Of a stretch of 7,615 bases of DNA, positions 6,487 to 7,615 are shown piece after piece. Below the pieces are notes generated by a model. That model was not told the DNA's origin, searched no databases, and was given only the letters and a program-made list of their open reading frames with translations. Numbering within the stretch: the first letter of the stretch is position 1; each line of letters opens with the position of its first letter. The position numbers and the translations under genes were made by a program. This stretch comes from JAJDFU01 sp964641965. GTDB taxonomy: Bacteria > Bacteroidota > Bacteroidia > Chitinophagales > Saprospiraceae. The DNA is taken from NCBI GenBank assembly GCA_964641965.1, contig CAZXLD010000093.1, forward strand, positions 1-7,615, in the 5' to 3' direction.

Positions 6487-6903
6487 CCGATACCGGCGGA
6501 AGAGATTCCAGCACGAGCGAACCCTACAGGTTATTTTGCTCCCCTCCTCCCGCTCCGTGTAGTTTCCATAACTGCGCGGAAAACAATTTTCGATGGGATC
6601 TACGGGGTCAAATCGGAACAAAACCTTCTTGCACACCAAAATCCAAAACCGTTATATCCAGCAAACAACCCGGTAGCTGTATATAGTTTCGGGTGCTGCT
6701 GTGCAGGTAATCTTCCGGTTGATTAGCGATGCGATACCTGCTGCGGTCAGGCATGGGAAGCTGGTGTTTTGATTGGCCTGAAAGATAATGAATCCAGGAC
6801 CGAGTCTGTAGCGATTTGTTGGTCAAGCAATAGGCAAGCGTAGTGAAACACTACGCCGAGCGGAGTATACCAGGATTCAACCTATGACGACTTGTCCATA
6901 CGT
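6487..6903. other. 417-bp region without a recognisable gene
   Basis: Several frames are open but none gives a recognisable protein. The frame of the upstream gene continues for 79 codons past its TGA, to the TAG at 6724. The minus strand has a 72-codon frame at 6608-6826. Neither has a signal peptide, Cys pattern or known motif, and the readings conflict with one another. The stretch may be the decayed end of a gene or a spacer between units. It ends at the second full copy of the repeat and includes the hairpin at 6838-6856. Confidence 0.5.
6838..6856. repeat. Perfect 8-bp hairpin with AAA loop
   Basis: GCGTAGTG (6838-6845) and CACTACGC (6849-6856) pair perfectly around an AAA loop. No T-run follows on the plus strand (CGAGCGGAG), so it is not a canonical terminator in that direction. 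It sits about 50 bp before the second full repeat and could be a bidirectional boundary element or a protein site. Confidence 0.55.
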
Positions 6904-6953
6904 GTCCGATTTTGGGAGAAAAAGTCCAAAACTGTCCGATTTTTCCCGAGAAT
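6904..6953 (+). promoter_or_regulatory. 10-bp-phased GTCC box array, copy B
   Basis: The units start at 6904 (GTCCGA), 6924 (GTCCAA), 6934 (GTCCGA) and 6944 (TCCCGA), in the same 10-bp register as the array at 1553, with the degenerate GGGAGAAAAA unit at 6914. Two of the four boxes carry substitutions relative to copy A, which may mean weaker binding. Confidence 0.5.
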
Positions 6954-7037
6954 TTCTGGCACAAGGCTCGCAAATTACAACGGAGCATACGGAAGTATCG
7001 CTTCGTGGATTGCCGAAAACCCGGAAGAGAGTAGGTA
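6904..7037 (+). promoter_or_regulatory. 134-bp repeat upstream of peptide 3 (full copy B)
   Basis: This is a gapless match to 1553-1686 with 12 differences, most in a short linker (about 6944-6966). The 3' core from CTCGCAAATTAC to GAGAGTAGGTA differs at one position. Here the core hairpin is reduced to TTCG/CGAA because of a T where copy A has G. The repeat ends 26 bp before ATG 7064 of peptide 3. The regions beyond the copies (for example 1531-1552 and 6880-6903) are not similar, so the boundaries are sharp. Confidence 0.75.
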
Positions 7038-7063
7038 CGTAATTTCACTTAAATCTATTAACC

Positions 7064-7291
7064 ATGAAAAAACTATTAGCCCAACAGGAAATGTCTTTAA
7101 ATGCTACAAGAATTCTTTTAGCGGCTGCTCTCGTAGTTGCTATTTCATTTGTACCTATTAGTAATGTGAATGCAGGTTGTGGTATTGTCCTCCAAGGGGA
7201 TTGTCTCTACAGTTATTCCCATTATGTAAACGGAACTGACCTACCCTGTGCTGGTAATTGCGGAGGATGTGAATTAGAACAATGCTACTGA
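7064..7291 (+). CDS. Small secreted six-Cys peptide 3 (75 aa), GNCGGC-x4-C type
   Basis: It starts MKKLLAQQEM at ATG 7064; a later ATG at residue 10 would give a shorter leader without the double Lys. A hydrophobic core (about residues 17-31) leads to ISNVNA-GCG, fitting signal peptidase I cleavage after Ala37; NVNA is close to the NVEALA leader motif. The mature part of 38 residues has six Cys (39, 47, 62, 66, 69, 74) spaced C-x7-C-x14-C-x3-C-x2-C-x4-C. It shares GCGxxLxGDC and CAGNCGGC with peptide 2 while the middle loop (YSHYVNGTD) and the tail differ, as in a family with a fixed Cys frame and variable surface. It lies 26 bp behind repeat copy B and before a hairpin-rich stretch. A propeller gene may follow beyond the window. 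Confidence 0.8.
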   Translation: MKKLLAQQEMSLNATRILLAAALVVAISFVPISNVNAGCGIVLQGDCLYSYSHYVNGTDLPCAGNCGGCELEQCY

Positions 7292-7297
7292 TGCGAA

Positions 7298-7599
7298 GAG
7301 GCTAAAAACCCGGTTGAATCTGCTGCGAAGTGATTTGGAAAATTCGACCTTTCCAAATCCTTTGCCTTGGAGCATACCATTTAATATGGTATATTTCAGA
7401 GGCTATTAACCCGGAAAATTCACCGAATTTTCCGCCCAAAGGGCTGACGAATTGCAAAATTCTGAACATCAAACAATCAGGAGTGAGTCAGCTCATTACC
7501 TGCTGTATTTATCCGGACCCAAATTTGGGCATCCAAAATTTTGCAATTGTCAGGGTTATACTGACGATCCTACGGATGTCAGCACTAAAGACCCTGACA
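7298..7599 (+). ncRNA. Dense cluster of stem-loops after peptide 3 (possible structured RNA or palindromic element)
   Basis: In about 300 bp I count at least six strong inverted repeats: a 10-bp stem at 7332-7341/7350-7359; 7 bp at 7374-7380/7386-7392; 10 bp with a 3-nt loop at 7412-7421/7425-7434; a 17-bp stem with one bulge at 7444-7461/7537-7553; within it a bulged 10-bp hairpin at 7478-7502 and the palindrome CCCAAATTTGGG at 7518-7529; then TGTCAGGGT (7548-7556) with ACCCTGACA (7591-7599), enclosing a bulged 9-bp hairpin at 7561-7582. GAGGCTA-x3-ACCCGG occurs twice, at 7298-7313 and 7399-7414. No convincing gene lies here: a 90-codon frame open over 7330-7602 has no recognisable protein content. 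The 7332-7359 stem could serve as a weak terminator for peptide 3. The strand and RNA nature are inferred. Confidence 0.4.
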
Positions 7600-7615
7600 T
7601 AACTGGTTGAAAATA

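Noticed and set aside
6608..6826. 72-codon minus-strand frame
   Set aside because: No recognisable domain, lies opposite to all other genes, and overlaps other equally open frames; support is too weak for a gene call.
7444..7553. Integron attC-like site in the bulged long stem
   Set aside because: The expected GTTRRRY and RYYYAAC core boxes are not at the stem ends, and no integrase or cassette genes are visible.

Overview
The window looks like an accessory region of a Bacteroidota chromosome, probably from an environmental Cytophagales-type lineage. Evidence: several lipoprotein signal peptides, proteins of the BF3164-like/TolB-like six-bladed propeller type and of the DUF4221 type (both typical of this phylum), no Shine-Dalgarno sequences before the starts, and one TAnnTTTG-type promoter candidate. 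The phylum call is inference from protein families; I cannot place the genus. I see no rRNA, tRNA, CRISPR array, transposase or integrase.

Layout, left to right. 1-296: an untranslatable remnant of a small Cys-rich peptide gene, closed by a good intrinsic-terminator-like hairpin (315-353). 366-1530: a propeller lipoprotein gene broken by a 73-bp partial tandem duplication bounded by perfect 36-bp repeats. 1553-1686: a 134-bp repeat that begins with 10-bp-phased GTCCGA boxes. 1707-1895: Cys-rich secreted peptide 1. 1896-2321: 426 bp with no convincing gene. 2322-3353: an intact propeller lipoprotein. 3376-3413: a short copy of the 3' core of the same repeat. 3440-3661: Cys-rich peptide 2, followed by a strong terminator (3676-3734). 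3767-4957 and 4954-6486: a translationally coupled pair, a DUF4221-like lipoprotein and a lipoprotein joining a thioredoxin-like CxxC domain to a propeller-like region. 6487-6903: about 417 bp with no recognisable gene. 6904-7037: a second full copy of the 134-bp repeat. 7064-7291: Cys-rich peptide 3. 7292-7615: a stretch unusually dense in perfect stem-loops, running to the window edge.

The recurring unit is: repeat-derived upstream region, then a tiny exported Cys-rich peptide, then a hairpin, then one or two propeller lipoproteins. It occurs about three and a half times here. The pairing resembles the known co-occurrence of NVEALA-type small exported peptides with BF3164-like propeller lipoproteins in Bacteroidetes, a pairing whose function I do not know to be established. 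New here, as far as I can tell from sequence alone, are the shared 134-bp control-like repeat, the six-Cys peptide family ending in GNCGGC-x4-C, the hairpins placed between peptide and propeller genes with little room for a separate promoter, and a thioredoxin-like lipoprotein that could act on the disulfides of these peptides. The working hypothesis is a cell-surface or periplasmic peptide system in which lipid-anchored propellers bind, present or sense the small Cys-rich peptides. The biochemical role remains unproven.
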